Assembly: GCA_016213345.1 (NCBI GenBank)
Contig: JACRAO010000078.1
Coordinates: 1 to 13,140 of the forward strand
Direction: 5' to 3'
Length of the DNA: 13,140 bases
Source of the DNA: Bdellovibrio sp.
GTDB taxonomy: Bacteria > Bdellovibrionota > UBA1018
The position numbers and the translations under genes were made by a program. This document shows, piece after piece, positions 1-7,625 of the stretch; the stretch's first letter is position 1, and each line of letters begins with the position of its first letter. The notes beneath the pieces are model-generated. The model was not told the origin of the DNA and ran no database searches. It saw only the letters and a program-made list of their open reading frames with translations.

Positions 1-384
1 AGTGGATTAAAAAAATCAAAAATAAAAGTAAGTCTTTTTGTAGAGCCCAATCTCGAAATGGTTAGATTAAGTCAAGCATTAGGAGTTGATGCTATCGAAA
101 TCCATACAGGTCGATTTGCAATTGCAACTCAGCAGAAGCAACCCACAATACAAAAAGAATTATGTAAAATAGAAAAAGCAACAACTAAGGCACTTGAGCT
201 TGGTCTTAAAATACATGCCGGACATGGGTTAGATTATGAAAACATCAGGCTTTTAGTTGATTTTAAGTCTGTTTTTAAGTCTATAGAAGAGTATAATATT
301 GGGCATTCTATTGTTTGTCGTGCGACTATGGTAGGTTTAGAAAGTGCTGTAAGAGAAATGTTGTCTTTAATCCAATCACCATAA
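1..384 (+). CDS. pdxJ: Pyridoxine 5'-phosphate synthase, C-terminal part (5' end outside window)
   Basis: PdxJ condenses 1-deoxyxylulose 5-phosphate with 3-amino-2-oxopropyl phosphate in the cytoplasm to give pyridoxine 5'-phosphate, the last ring-forming step of the DXP-dependent vitamin B6 route. The frame is open from base 1, so the 127 visible residues are roughly the C-terminal half of a family usually about 240 residues long. Visible family signatures are VSLFVEPN (residues 10-17), IEIHTGRFA (32-40), the HAGHGLDY segment (72-79) that carries active-site histidine, and the C-terminal GHSIVCRA-MVGLESAVREM block. The ATG at 58 is internal, not the true start. It lies 32 bases upstream of nnr on the same strand, probably in one operon. 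The assignment is firm; only the 5' boundary is missing. Confidence 0.95.
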   Translation, partial: SGLKKSKIKVSLFVEPNLEMVRLSQALGVDAIEIHTGRFAIATQQKQPTIQKELCKIEKATTKALELGLKIHAGHGLDYENIRLLVDFKSVFKSIEEYNIGHSIVCRATMVGLESAVREMLSLIQSP

Positions 385-392
385 ATGGTGAT
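375..392. repeat. 8-bp perfect inverted repeat over the pdxJ stop codon
   Basis: ATCACCAT and ATGGTGAT face each other across two bases (AA), with the pdxJ TAA stop inside the structure. The two-base loop is too tight for a normal hairpin unless the inner pairs open, and no T-run follows, so it is a poor intrinsic terminator. It could be an operator, an RNA processing site or chance. Confidence 0.35.
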
Positions 393-416
393 ATAATACA
401 ACAAAGGAATTAATTT

Positions 417-2024
417 ATGGCGTTTTTAACTGGTATTCGGATTTGTTCTAGTCAAGAAATGCGTGAAATCGATCAGATTGCAGAGCGAGAATATAATATT
501 GACACACAAATTTTGATGGAAAACGCAGGCAAATCCTTTCTACAAGTGCTTTTAGATAAGTACCCACATGCCGGGCGGACAACTGAGATTTTGATATTTG
601 CGGGAAAAGGTAATAACGCAGGAGATTCTTTTACGCTAGCAAGACATCTGCTTTGCTTAGAAAGAAGGGTCAGAATATTTCATTTAAATCCATCAAATAA
701 GTATGTAGGGGTTACACAGAAAAACTTTGAAATTCTTAAGCATATGAGAGCCAAACTAACATTTATAGAAACAATTTCTGATCTAGAATCTTTTTTTAAA
801 AGCTCAATAGGACCGTTTACTATAGTGGATGGTATTTTAGGTACAGGACTAAAAGGTAATGTGGATGGTATCTTTTATGATGTAATCGAAATGATTAACA
901 AACAAAAATACAATGAAGTAGTATCAATCGATATCCCATCAGGAGTAAATGGTGATACAGGCCAAATCCATGGAACTTCGATTTTAGCTACTTTGACCAT
1001 TTCATTGGGCTTTCCTAAATTAGGTCATTTCTTACCGCCAGGCGCAGCGCGGCGTGGTGACTTAGTGAATGTTGATATTTCCTTGCCGCCAAAGTTTCGC
1101 AAAGAAGGAGACCAGTTTTTACTTACCAAAGCACCGTTGAGTGTTTTAATTAAGGAAAGAGATCGTTACGGGCATAAAAATTCGTTTGGTCATACATTAC
1201 TAATTGGCGGGAGTGCTGGAAGACTGGGGGCCATAGCAATGGCAGCGCAGGCTTGCCACCGTATGGGCACTGGTCTTGTCACGGTCGCAACATGGGAGGA
1301 TTGTTTTCAAACTTTATTTACCAAACTCCCTGTCGAAACCATGTCCATTCCTATCAAAGTCACTGAGAACGAAATTGAGTTTTATAAGAGAAATTTGGAT
1401 TTTTATACAAGTATTGTTGTTGGACCAGGCTTGGGTGTGTCTGACCAAGGCAAGCTTATTATCAGAGAACTGCTAAAGACTTATAGGGGTCCGATGGTGA
1501 TTGATGCAGATGCCTTAAATATCATATCAGAATATAAACTTGATGAGTTTTTGCGTGATAGACAGCAGGGGACAACTGTACTCACACCACATCCTGGAGA
1601 GATGGCAAGGTTTTTAGGTATAACCAGAGAGGAAATACAGGCAAATCCTATTCAGGCAGTTAAGCAGGCTGTTTCGAAGGCACATGCTACTGTGGTATTA
1701 AAAGGCGCTGCTACTTTGATTGGTTCTCCAGAGGATAGATTGTATCTTAATCATTATCCCAACGATGGGATGGCAACAGCAGGCAGTGGAGATGTTTTAG
1801 CCGGTATGATTGGAGGGTTGCTTGGACAAAAAATGGATGTCTTTCAGGCAACACTTTTGGGTATTTTCTTACATAGTTTAGCTGGTGGGTTGGCTGCAAA
1901 AAATTTTGGTCATCGCAGCATGACAGCTCCGGATATTATTGATAATATAAGTCATGCCTTCAAAGAACTTAAGTCAACTTCAGAAACAGCTAGTTTTGTC
2001 GAATCATGCACCAAGCTGCACTAA
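417..2024 (+). CDS. nnr: Bifunctional NAD(P)H-hydrate epimerase / ADP-dependent NAD(P)H-hydrate dehydratase
   Basis: This is a metabolite-repair enzyme. The N-terminal YjeF_N domain (about 1-225) epimerises R- and S-NAD(P)HX; the C-terminal ribokinase-fold domain (about 235-520) dehydrates S-NAD(P)HX using ADP. In the first domain GKGNNAGDS (63-71) is the dinucleotide-binding loop, VDGILGTGL (137-145) holds the catalytic-region Asp, and IDIPSGVNGDTG spans 171-182. In the second, GHTLLIGGSAG (258-268), VIDADALN (361-368), LTPHPGEM (389-396) and TAGSGD (454-459) with catalytic Asp459 are all present. The length of 535 matches the two-domain family (E. coli YjeF/Nnr is about 515). The ATG has an AAAGGA ribosome binding site at 403-408. 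One oddity is that the usual GNNGGDG loop reads GNNAGDS, though the conserved Asn and Asp are kept. The 3' end overlaps tsaE. Confidence 0.96.
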   Translation: MAFLTGIRICSSQEMREIDQIAEREYNIDTQILMENAGKSFLQVLLDKYPHAGRTTEILIFAGKGNNAGDSFTLARHLLCLERRVRIFHLNPSNKYVGVTQKNFEILKHMRAKLTFIETISDLESFFKSSIGPFTIVDGILGTGLKGNVDGIFYDVIEMINKQKYNEVVSIDIPSGVNGDTGQIHGTSILATLTISLGFPKLGHFLPPGAARRGDLVNVDISLPPKFRKEGDQFLLTKAPLSVLIKERDRYGHKNSFGHTLLIGGSAGRLGAIAMAAQACHRMGTGLVTVATWEDCFQTLFTKLPVETMSIPIKVTENEIEFYKRNLDFYTSIVVGPGLGVSDQGKLIIRELLKTYRGPMVIDADALNIISEYKLDEFLRDRQQGTTVLTPHPGEMARFLGITREEIQANPIQAVKQAVSKAHATVVLKGAATLIGSPEDRLYLNHYPNDGMATAGSGDVLAGMIGGLLGQKMDVFQATLLGIFLHSLAGGLAAKNFGHRSMTAPDIIDNISHAFKELKSTSETASFVESCTKLH

Positions 2025-2460
2025 ATCTGATATAAAAAAAATTACTAAAAAACTTTCAAAAATTATTAAACTTGGCGACTGTGTTTTACTGGAGGGTTCA
2101 TTAGGAGTTGGCAAGACTGAATTTGCTAAAAATCTTCTGAGTGCATTTGGTATTAAGAGATTTGCTTGTGGTAGTCCTACTTTTCCTATTATTAATGAGT
2201 ATAATTATTTAAATAACAAAATAATTCATATCGATTTTTATCGTTTAAAAAATTATGGTGAAATAGAAGACATTGGTGTTCCATCTTATTTTTGGGATGA
2301 AAACGTCATTGTGATTTCAGAGTGGCTTAATCTTTTTCCTAAATTTGAGAGGCAGGTAATGAAAAAAGAAAACTCAAACATTTGGAAAGTGAAATTAGAA
2401 TTTGATAAAAAATATCCTACAACAAAGCGCAAGGTGAGCATTTTTATGGGACATCACTAA
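1954..2460 (+). CDS. tsaE: tRNA threonylcarbamoyladenosine biosynthesis ATPase TsaE
   Basis: TsaE is the P-loop ATPase that works with TsaB and TsaD to place the t6A modification on ANN-decoding tRNAs. Numbered from the ATG at 1954, it shows Walker A GSLGVGKT (48-55), SPTF (74-77), HIDFYRL with Asp94 (92-98), and the SEW motif with Glu123 (122-124), all in family order. The ATG at 1954 gives 168 residues and a 71-base overlap with nnr. An in-frame TTG at 1996 would give 154 residues and put the P-loop at residue 34, close to the E. coli arrangement (153 residues, P-loop near 35). Neither start has a clear ribosome binding site, so coupling to nnr translation is likely. The C-terminus overlaps the convergent GT22 gene by 17 bases. 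Function is firm, the start is uncertain. Confidence 0.92.
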   Translation: MPSKNLSQLQKQLVLSNHAPSCTKSDIKKITKKLSKIIKLGDCVLLEGSLGVGKTEFAKNLLSAFGIKRFACGSPTFPIINEYNYLNNKIIHIDFYRLKNYGEIEDIGVPSYFWDENVIVISEWLNLFPKFERQVMKKENSNIWKVKLEFDKKYPTTKRKVSIFMGHH

Positions 2461-4066
2461 ACGATCCATCACCCACGCCAGAAATCTCCTCCTGAATAGT
2501 TCTAAATGATGGCAGTTTTACAATTGGAGGTATTGTGTGTGACAAAACCATACGGGTTTCTTGCATCTTAAAAAGTAAAAGTACTTGGACTTTGCAACGA
2601 TACCAAGAACCACTGGCAAATTTGTGGGACAAAGCCCATGGCCATAAGTTACGTGGTAAAATAGATAAAAATCCTGAAGCTAGGAGAGTACAACCTTCGT
2701 TTTCCCATGATATATTTGGCTTGTGTACGTGCAGTAGAAAACCAGTGTTGCATTTTTTATCCGGAGCTTTTTCTATCCAAAGTAATGGCTTTTTTACTAT
2801 TTGAGGAACCAAAAAACCAAATGCGAGATTTGGTGAAGTTCTAGGAATATAAATCGACAATGGTCGCTTTACAGTTACTATAGCACACACATCTGGAAAC
2901 TGTTTTAGGTGACGGTTTACTTCAAAATAAGTTCCATTTGCTACCCAAGTTTCACCCCAAATGACACGCAAAAGAAAAACCATATTTACAACAAAAATTA
3001 ATTTTATTACCAAAACCTCTGTTTTTGTAATCCAAGAAGGACAAGAAGGACCAGAAAGAAATGAACCCCAGCCTATCCATGCACACCATACACATAAAAT
3101 TTCAAGTGGGATCATAAAACGGGGCTCTTTATGCGCTATCAGAACATGACCTAAAGCATACAAAAGTCCGCTTAAAGCCCATGGTGTCAATTGGTACAAT
3201 CCTTGTATGAATCCATATAATACAAACGGAACTGCTATTATTGTTAATGGTAAAAAAATTCCACCCCAATGGCTCTGAAAATAATCCAGATACACTATAG
3301 CTGCACTTTGAGTACCAAAATTTTTTACAGCCAACCCGCTCCATACATTGTATTGCAAAAACATCCACAGGCTCTCCCAGGGGCGGCCATAATAAAACCA
3401 ATCCGCAGCACCAAAAACTATAACGCCAACTCCAAGACCGATAAGAAATTTGCCAAAATTTAGCGGCTTAGATCGATGCCATAAAAACCTGAAGCACTCA
3501 CACAAAAAGATCCCCAAAGTTAGTAAAAATGCAGGGTATTTAAACGCTCCAATCCCAATACTGACTACGCCAGCCCAGAAAAAGTGTTTTTTCGAAAGAA
3601 GTCCTAGTGCGACCCAGAAAGCCACGGTCGCTATATGTTCCTGGCTTGGCTTAATGGAAGCTAGAGCAAAGAAAGAAGGCAAAACTAAAAGTGCAAGAGC
3701 TGTGTGTTCGTATTTTTTTAAAACTGAAAACTCTGTTTGTTTGAAAAGTTCGAAAAAACCCCAAAGAATTCCAAAATCTAATAGGCCAGAAAAAACTTGC
3801 ACAGAAAAAACACGAAGCCATATCCAATCTGGAGATAACCAATGAGAGATCCTAAGCGGTATAGTCAAAAGCAAGGGCCAAGAAAGATTGCGGAGATGTA
3901 ATCCGACTTCATGAGTATGGCTCATAGTGCCACTGACTAAGAACTGTGCAAACTCGACCGTCTGAAACCACTCATCTGGGTACGACCAGACAGAATGCGT
4001 TGCCGACATGAGAAGTCTAATGCCTAAGCCTATTAATAGCCAAAATTTAAAAGGTGAAAATTTCAA
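2444..4066 (-). CDS. GT22 family (Alg9/PIG-B-like) multi-pass membrane glycosyltransferase
   Basis: A 540-residue polytopic membrane protein of the GT-C superfamily. Family marks are YPDEWFQTVE (29-38), equivalent to the HPDE-QSLE catalytic loop of eukaryotic mannosyltransferases; a loop with LRNLSWPLL (58-66); ADWFYYGRPW and QYN (221-240); and AHKEPRFMIP (311-320), the GT22 HKE-RF-P signature. Many hydrophobic segments lie between these. By family knowledge it should transfer a sugar from a polyprenyl-phosphate donor at the membrane; donor and acceptor cannot be read from sequence. The start is TTG (4064-4066), overlapping the upstream kinase stop as TTGA, with AAGGA a few bases upstream, so translational coupling is likely. 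It is the last gene of the five-gene operon. Whether it is functionally tied to the sensor genes or only carried with them is unknown. Confidence 0.85.
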   Translation of the reverse strand: MKFSPFKFWLLIGLGIRLLMSATHSVWSYPDEWFQTVEFAQFLVSGTMSHTHEVGLHLRNLSWPLLLTIPLRISHWLSPDWIWLRVFSVQVFSGLLDFGILWGFFELFKQTEFSVLKKYEHTALALLVLPSFFALASIKPSQEHIATVAFWVALGLLSKKHFFWAGVVSIGIGAFKYPAFLLTLGIFLCECFRFLWHRSKPLNFGKFLIGLGVGVIVFGAADWFYYGRPWESLWMFLQYNVWSGLAVKNFGTQSAAIVYLDYFQSHWGGIFLPLTIIAVPFVLYGFIQGLYQLTPWALSGLLYALGHVLIAHKEPRFMIPLEILCVWCAWIGWGSFLSGPSCPSWITKTEVLVIKLIFVVNMVFLLRVIWGETWVANGTYFEVNRHLKQFPDVCAIVTVKRPLSIYIPRTSPNLAFGFLVPQIVKKPLLWIEKAPDKKCNTGFLLHVHKPNISWENEGCTLLASGFLSILPRNLWPWALSHKFASGSWYRCKVQVLLLFKMQETRMVLSHTIPPIVKLPSFRTIQEEISGVGDGSFSDVP

Positions 4067-6177
4067 GTTATGTTCCTTGAAAAATTAAAAGGCGGATCTT
4101 TGGACACAACGCCATTAAGAAATGACAAATGTTGATAGCGCTCTGGTTCGTACCCTGTAGCTAAAAATATGTTTTTAAATCCAAGTTCGCAAATTTCCTT
4201 TGCAACATCTTCTCCTGAAATCCTATTGCCCAAATTCACATCAACATAGATAGGTGTGTTTTTGTCAAACTGAGCCGCATGTCCAAAGAAATCTGAAGCT
4301 TTTGTAAATGCAATAAATTGTTTACCGGCTTTTTTTGCAGCAGCCTTCCAGGCCATGTGCACCAGTTCGTCATCGTCGATAAGAATGCAGTTTGGAGTTT
4401 CGAGTGACGCTTGAAACTCAATAGGAATAAAGCATGCCATTCCCTTTGGAATAATACGCACTTTAAGTCTATGACATTGCTCGCAAACAGATGGTTCTTC
4501 GTGACGGCTAGTAACTAGAATGCTATGTTTTTGAATTTTTAGTTTTTCTATAATTTCTAATCCATTTGTCTTTTGCCCCAGTAACTCAAAATCCACCAGA
4601 TATATGACTTGCTCTAGATATTTACCACAAGTTTCATGCCAGGTGTAAATTTCAGATTCTGTTGAAAAATGCATAACATGAATTTGTTTTTTGTTTGCTC
4701 TCAATGCGGCATCTAGTCTACCTTGCCAAATTTGGTGAATAGAAGCATCGTCATCTAAAATCACAACAGTTTCCCCATCCACAAAAGTTAACCTTGGTAC
4801 AAACCAATCCGGTGCATGGACAATGGGTAAAACAATAGTTGCCACAGTGCCATTGTCTAATTCCGAATCTAAAGTTAACGATCCCCCACAGTTTTTTAAA
4901 TAAGTCTTTGCATGATATAGTCCAAGTCCAGAACCTTCTTTTTTCCCGTGGGTTTCTCCCTTCTCTCCAAGACGTTTTAAAATCTCAGGAACAATGCCTT
5001 TGCCATTATCGCAAATCCGAATGTTTGCATGGCTTTCATTACCACTCAAAATCACCTCCACTTGTCCTTTTTCTCCCAATGCTTCGACGGCATTGTTTAT
5101 AAGATTTGAGACAACTCGCTTAAATTCTACTGTGTCAAGCGAAGCAAATAATCCATAAGACGAAGCATCAAGTCTAGCTTCAATGTTTATTCCTAATTTG
5201 CTTCTAAACTGCATTCGCTTTTCAGTAACAATTATATCGATCAAACTAAATAGGAGTTGAGGTGCGATGATTGCAGACGTTTGAGTTGCATTGTTAACGA
5301 TTTTGTCACCCCGGCTCTTAGTCAAAAGAGCATTTGCAATATCCCTAATTCTATTCACGGCACCTCGCGCAATAATTCTTCGATCCTCGGGTAGCTGTGA
5401 TAAATCTCTAACTACCATATCCAGTGCAGCAAGCGGAGAGCGGATATCGTGAGCAACCTGACGAGCGACTTCTGACCGTGTTTCTGACATGAGAATTCGT
5501 GATCTAAATTTTTCATTTTCTAAGCGAATATTTGTTCCAGTGCGCACTAACTCAAGAAATTCTTTTTCAATTGGATCTGAAGTGTCTTCAATCCTAATTT
5601 TACGCTTTTTCAGTTGAGATTTAATCTCATCATTCACATCTAAAGCAGTATTGGAGTCACTGGCCCATTTTTTTAAAAAAACTAATGTGTTCAAAATAGT
5701 ATTGCGATAAATTCTTAATGCAGTAGCTTTTACTGCAACTGAAAAAAGAAGAACAAATAAAACCACAGAAAGAAAAAGTGGAGAAAAAAATGAAGTGATA
5801 AGGTGATAAGACATGGAACGACAGATGTGCATCTCTCCTAGAATTACACCGTAGTGTTGCAACGGATGTACTGTCAAAAAAGAACAACTAGCTTCGGCCA
5901 CCATTGGAGGGAACGAATAAACGAGCCTTCCAGCCCTTAAAATCCTGATAGATTCAATTCCATGCGTTGAAATGGATTGTCCAATCTTATCCATTATCAT
6001 CCAACGTTCATCTGCTAATGCTTTAGCAATTTCTGGTCTCCATATTTCAACACCTTTATTAAAAATTTCAGTTGTCGTATTAAAATTTACCAAAAGAATT
6101 ATTGTAAAAGTAACGAGCATTCCTGCTATTACTAACAAAATATGATAAATTTTACGGGAGGCAAATCTAGAATTCAT
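4063..6177 (-). CDS. Membrane hybrid sensor histidine kinase with two C-terminal receiver domains
   Basis: A 704-residue protein in clear modules. A first membrane helix (about 11-32), an extracytoplasmic segment of about 95 residues, a second helix (about 127-150), a cytoplasmic linker, and a HisKA dimerisation region with phospho-accepting His243 in VAHDIRSP. The HATPase domain has the N box NLINNAVEAL (358-367), G1 DNGKG (390-394) and G2 GSGLGL (415-420). Two receiver-like domains follow. REC1 has acidic DDD 475-477, Asp529 in YLVDFEL, Thr556 and Lys578. REC2 has acidic DDD 601-603, Asp646 in YVDVNLG, Thr674 and Lys693. Both keep the expected acceptor, Thr and Lys positions, so both may be active. 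There is no DNA-binding output domain. The ATG overlaps the upstream peptide-binding gene as ATGA, which suggests that the binding protein supplies the signal. The ligand is unknown. Confidence 0.9.
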   Translation of the reverse strand: MNSRFASRKIYHILLVIAGMLVTFTIILLVNFNTTTEIFNKGVEIWRPEIAKALADERWMIMDKIGQSISTHGIESIRILRAGRLVYSFPPMVAEASCSFLTVHPLQHYGVILGEMHICRSMSYHLITSFFSPLFLSVVLFVLLFSVAVKATALRIYRNTILNTLVFLKKWASDSNTALDVNDEIKSQLKKRKIRIEDTSDPIEKEFLELVRTGTNIRLENEKFRSRILMSETRSEVARQVAHDIRSPLAALDMVVRDLSQLPEDRRIIARGAVNRIRDIANALLTKSRGDKIVNNATQTSAIIAPQLLFSLIDIIVTEKRMQFRSKLGINIEARLDASSYGLFASLDTVEFKRVVSNLINNAVEALGEKGQVEVILSGNESHANIRICDNGKGIVPEILKRLGEKGETHGKKEGSGLGLYHAKTYLKNCGGSLTLDSELDNGTVATIVLPIVHAPDWFVPRLTFVDGETVVILDDDASIHQIWQGRLDAALRANKKQIHVMHFSTESEIYTWHETCGKYLEQVIYLVDFELLGQKTNGLEIIEKLKIQKHSILVTSRHEEPSVCEQCHRLKVRIIPKGMACFIPIEFQASLETPNCILIDDDELVHMAWKAAAKKAGKQFIAFTKASDFFGHAAQFDKNTPIYVDVNLGNRISGEDVAKEICELGFKNIFLATGYEPERYQHLSFLNGVVSKDPPFNFSRNIT

Positions 6178-7625
6178 CTGGAAACCATCAGTTTATGAAT
6201 AAGTGGAAATCCATTTATTTGGTCAATGGCCTCCATGCCTGTAATTTCGGGTGGAAACTCAAATGTTGCTTCTACCTGACCCAACGGCACAATATAGCCT
6301 GAGTCTAGAACCATTTTATGTGCCTGAGTAAACAAAAACTCCTTACGCTCATCGCTATCGGATTGGGCAGCTTCATAAACTGTTTTCATCAAATCTTTAA
6401 TTTCAGTGCTAATAATTTTATTTTTACCCATCATAAAGGTAAAAAAGCCCACTGACGACGGTTGTGTAGAATCAGCCATGACTGGCATTATTAATTCCTC
6501 ATTATTAAATACCCTGTGAATTGCTTCTTCGACTGAAATCAATTGGACTTCGATATCAATGGGCAAATTGTTTACGTTCTGTCTAAAAAAGGCTTTAATT
6601 TTAGAATCTAAAACAGGATAAAAGTGATAAAATTTAATTTTCGGTTTGTAGCCAGACTTCTGGCATGCTTTATGATCAATACCCCAAGATTTTCGCACCT
6701 TGTCAAAATCCGCGTTATTACCTAGCAATCCTATTGGAATAAAACCAGGCGTTTTAATCAAAGTAAGCCTAACAAATTCAATATATGCCTGTTTATTGAA
6801 GCAAAAACTAAACCGATGTCTTAATTTCTGTTCTTTAATATTAACAACAAGTATAAGGCTTCGTTGCAATGGTCTAACAATTTTTTTAAATTTTGATCTT
6901 ACTTCTGGAGGTATTAGAGAATCTTTTCCCAAGTGTTGCCATAATTGATTCCAATCATGAAGTCCTTCTGATTTTCCTTTTTGTGGGTCATCAATTTGAA
7001 TAAATTGTATTTCAGTATAATAAGGTTTTATTTTAGTTTGTGTTGTTTTTAAGATAACTCGATCTACTTTTCGTTCTTTAATTACATAAGGTCCAAGTCC
7101 AACAGGAAAATCTGTACTCTTAGTTGATTTTTTTAGAATGGCACTTTGAATTGTAATCAATTTGTCAAAATATGTGACATCCCTTTTAGATAAGGAAACA
7201 ACCACACATCTGGCCCCAGCTTTTGAAATAGATTTTATTGCAGCTAATTCTAAATTTTTTTGATGTGCAGAAAGTAAGGCTTCTTGCAAATCTTCAGAAG
7301 TAATTAGAGTTTCGTCGGAGAAGCGGATATCTTTCTTTAAGCAAAGCTTAAATTCTGAAAATTTTTCATTAGACGCCTGCGAATCATGCATATCAAGATA
7401 TGCACTTTCTAAAGTGTCAATCTCGTTGTGCTGAAATAATGGATAAAAGATATGAATATTAATGTAATGGTAGATGTTGATTTCATTATTTATCGGATCT
7501 ATTTTTTTTGGTAGCGCACGAATTCCAACCTTAAAAACATGACCACTGTCAGGATCCTTCACACAACCATAACTATTTCCAATCAAAATAACTGCCAACA
7601 CATAAGACATCCAACTTTGTTTCAT
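6174..7625 (-). CDS. Family 5 (peptide-type) extracytoplasmic solute-binding protein, probable lipoprotein
   Basis: A 483-residue protein resembling SBP_bac_5 oligopeptide-binding proteins (OppA/DppA type). It opens with a hydrophobic export signal (about 5-16) ending at Cys21 in NSYGC. This is an imperfect lipobox (Tyr at -2), so lipidation is likely but not certain. The mature part starts with KVGIRALPKKIDPIN, the usual family 5 opening, and holds KLCLKKDIRFSDETLITSED, matching the F-L-DVKFSDG-P-TAEDV signature. GLGPYVIKER fits the family GTGPY block. Neighbours are unusual for this family: no ABC permease or ATPase, but a radical SAM gene upstream and a sensor kinase downstream, each with a 4-base ATGA overlap. 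This points to a sensing role, presenting a bound peptide to the kinase, rather than uptake. That is inference; the fold assignment rests on motifs only. Confidence 0.82.
   Translation of the reverse strand: MKQSWMSYVLAVILIGNSYGCVKDPDSGHVFKVGIRALPKKIDPINNEINIYHYINIHIFYPLFQHNEIDTLESAYLDMHDSQASNEKFSEFKLCLKKDIRFSDETLITSEDLQEALLSAHQKNLELAAIKSISKAGARCVVVSLSKRDVTYFDKLITIQSAILKKSTKSTDFPVGLGPYVIKERKVDRVILKTTQTKIKPYYTEIQFIQIDDPQKGKSEGLHDWNQLWQHLGKDSLIPPEVRSKFKKIVRPLQRSLILVVNIKEQKLRHRFSFCFNKQAYIEFVRLTLIKTPGFIPIGLLGNNADFDKVRKSWGIDHKACQKSGYKPKIKFYHFYPVLDSKIKAFFRQNVNNLPIDIEVQLISVEEAIHRVFNNEELIMPVMADSTQPSSVGFFTFMMGKNKIISTEIKDLMKTVYEAAQSDSDERKEFLFTQAHKMVLDSGYIVPLGQVEATFEFPPEITGMEAIDQINGFPLIHKLMVSR

Noticed and set aside
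375..392. Intrinsic terminator after pdxJ
   Set aside because: The inverted repeat has a two-base loop and no T-run, and nnr follows closely with a good ribosome binding site, so termination is unlikely.
3450..3845. 131-codon open frame on the + strand, antisense to the GT22 gene
   Set aside because: It is Lys/Ser/Pro-rich with no recognisable motif, and lies wholly opposite a gene with clear GT22 signatures. It is a shadow frame.
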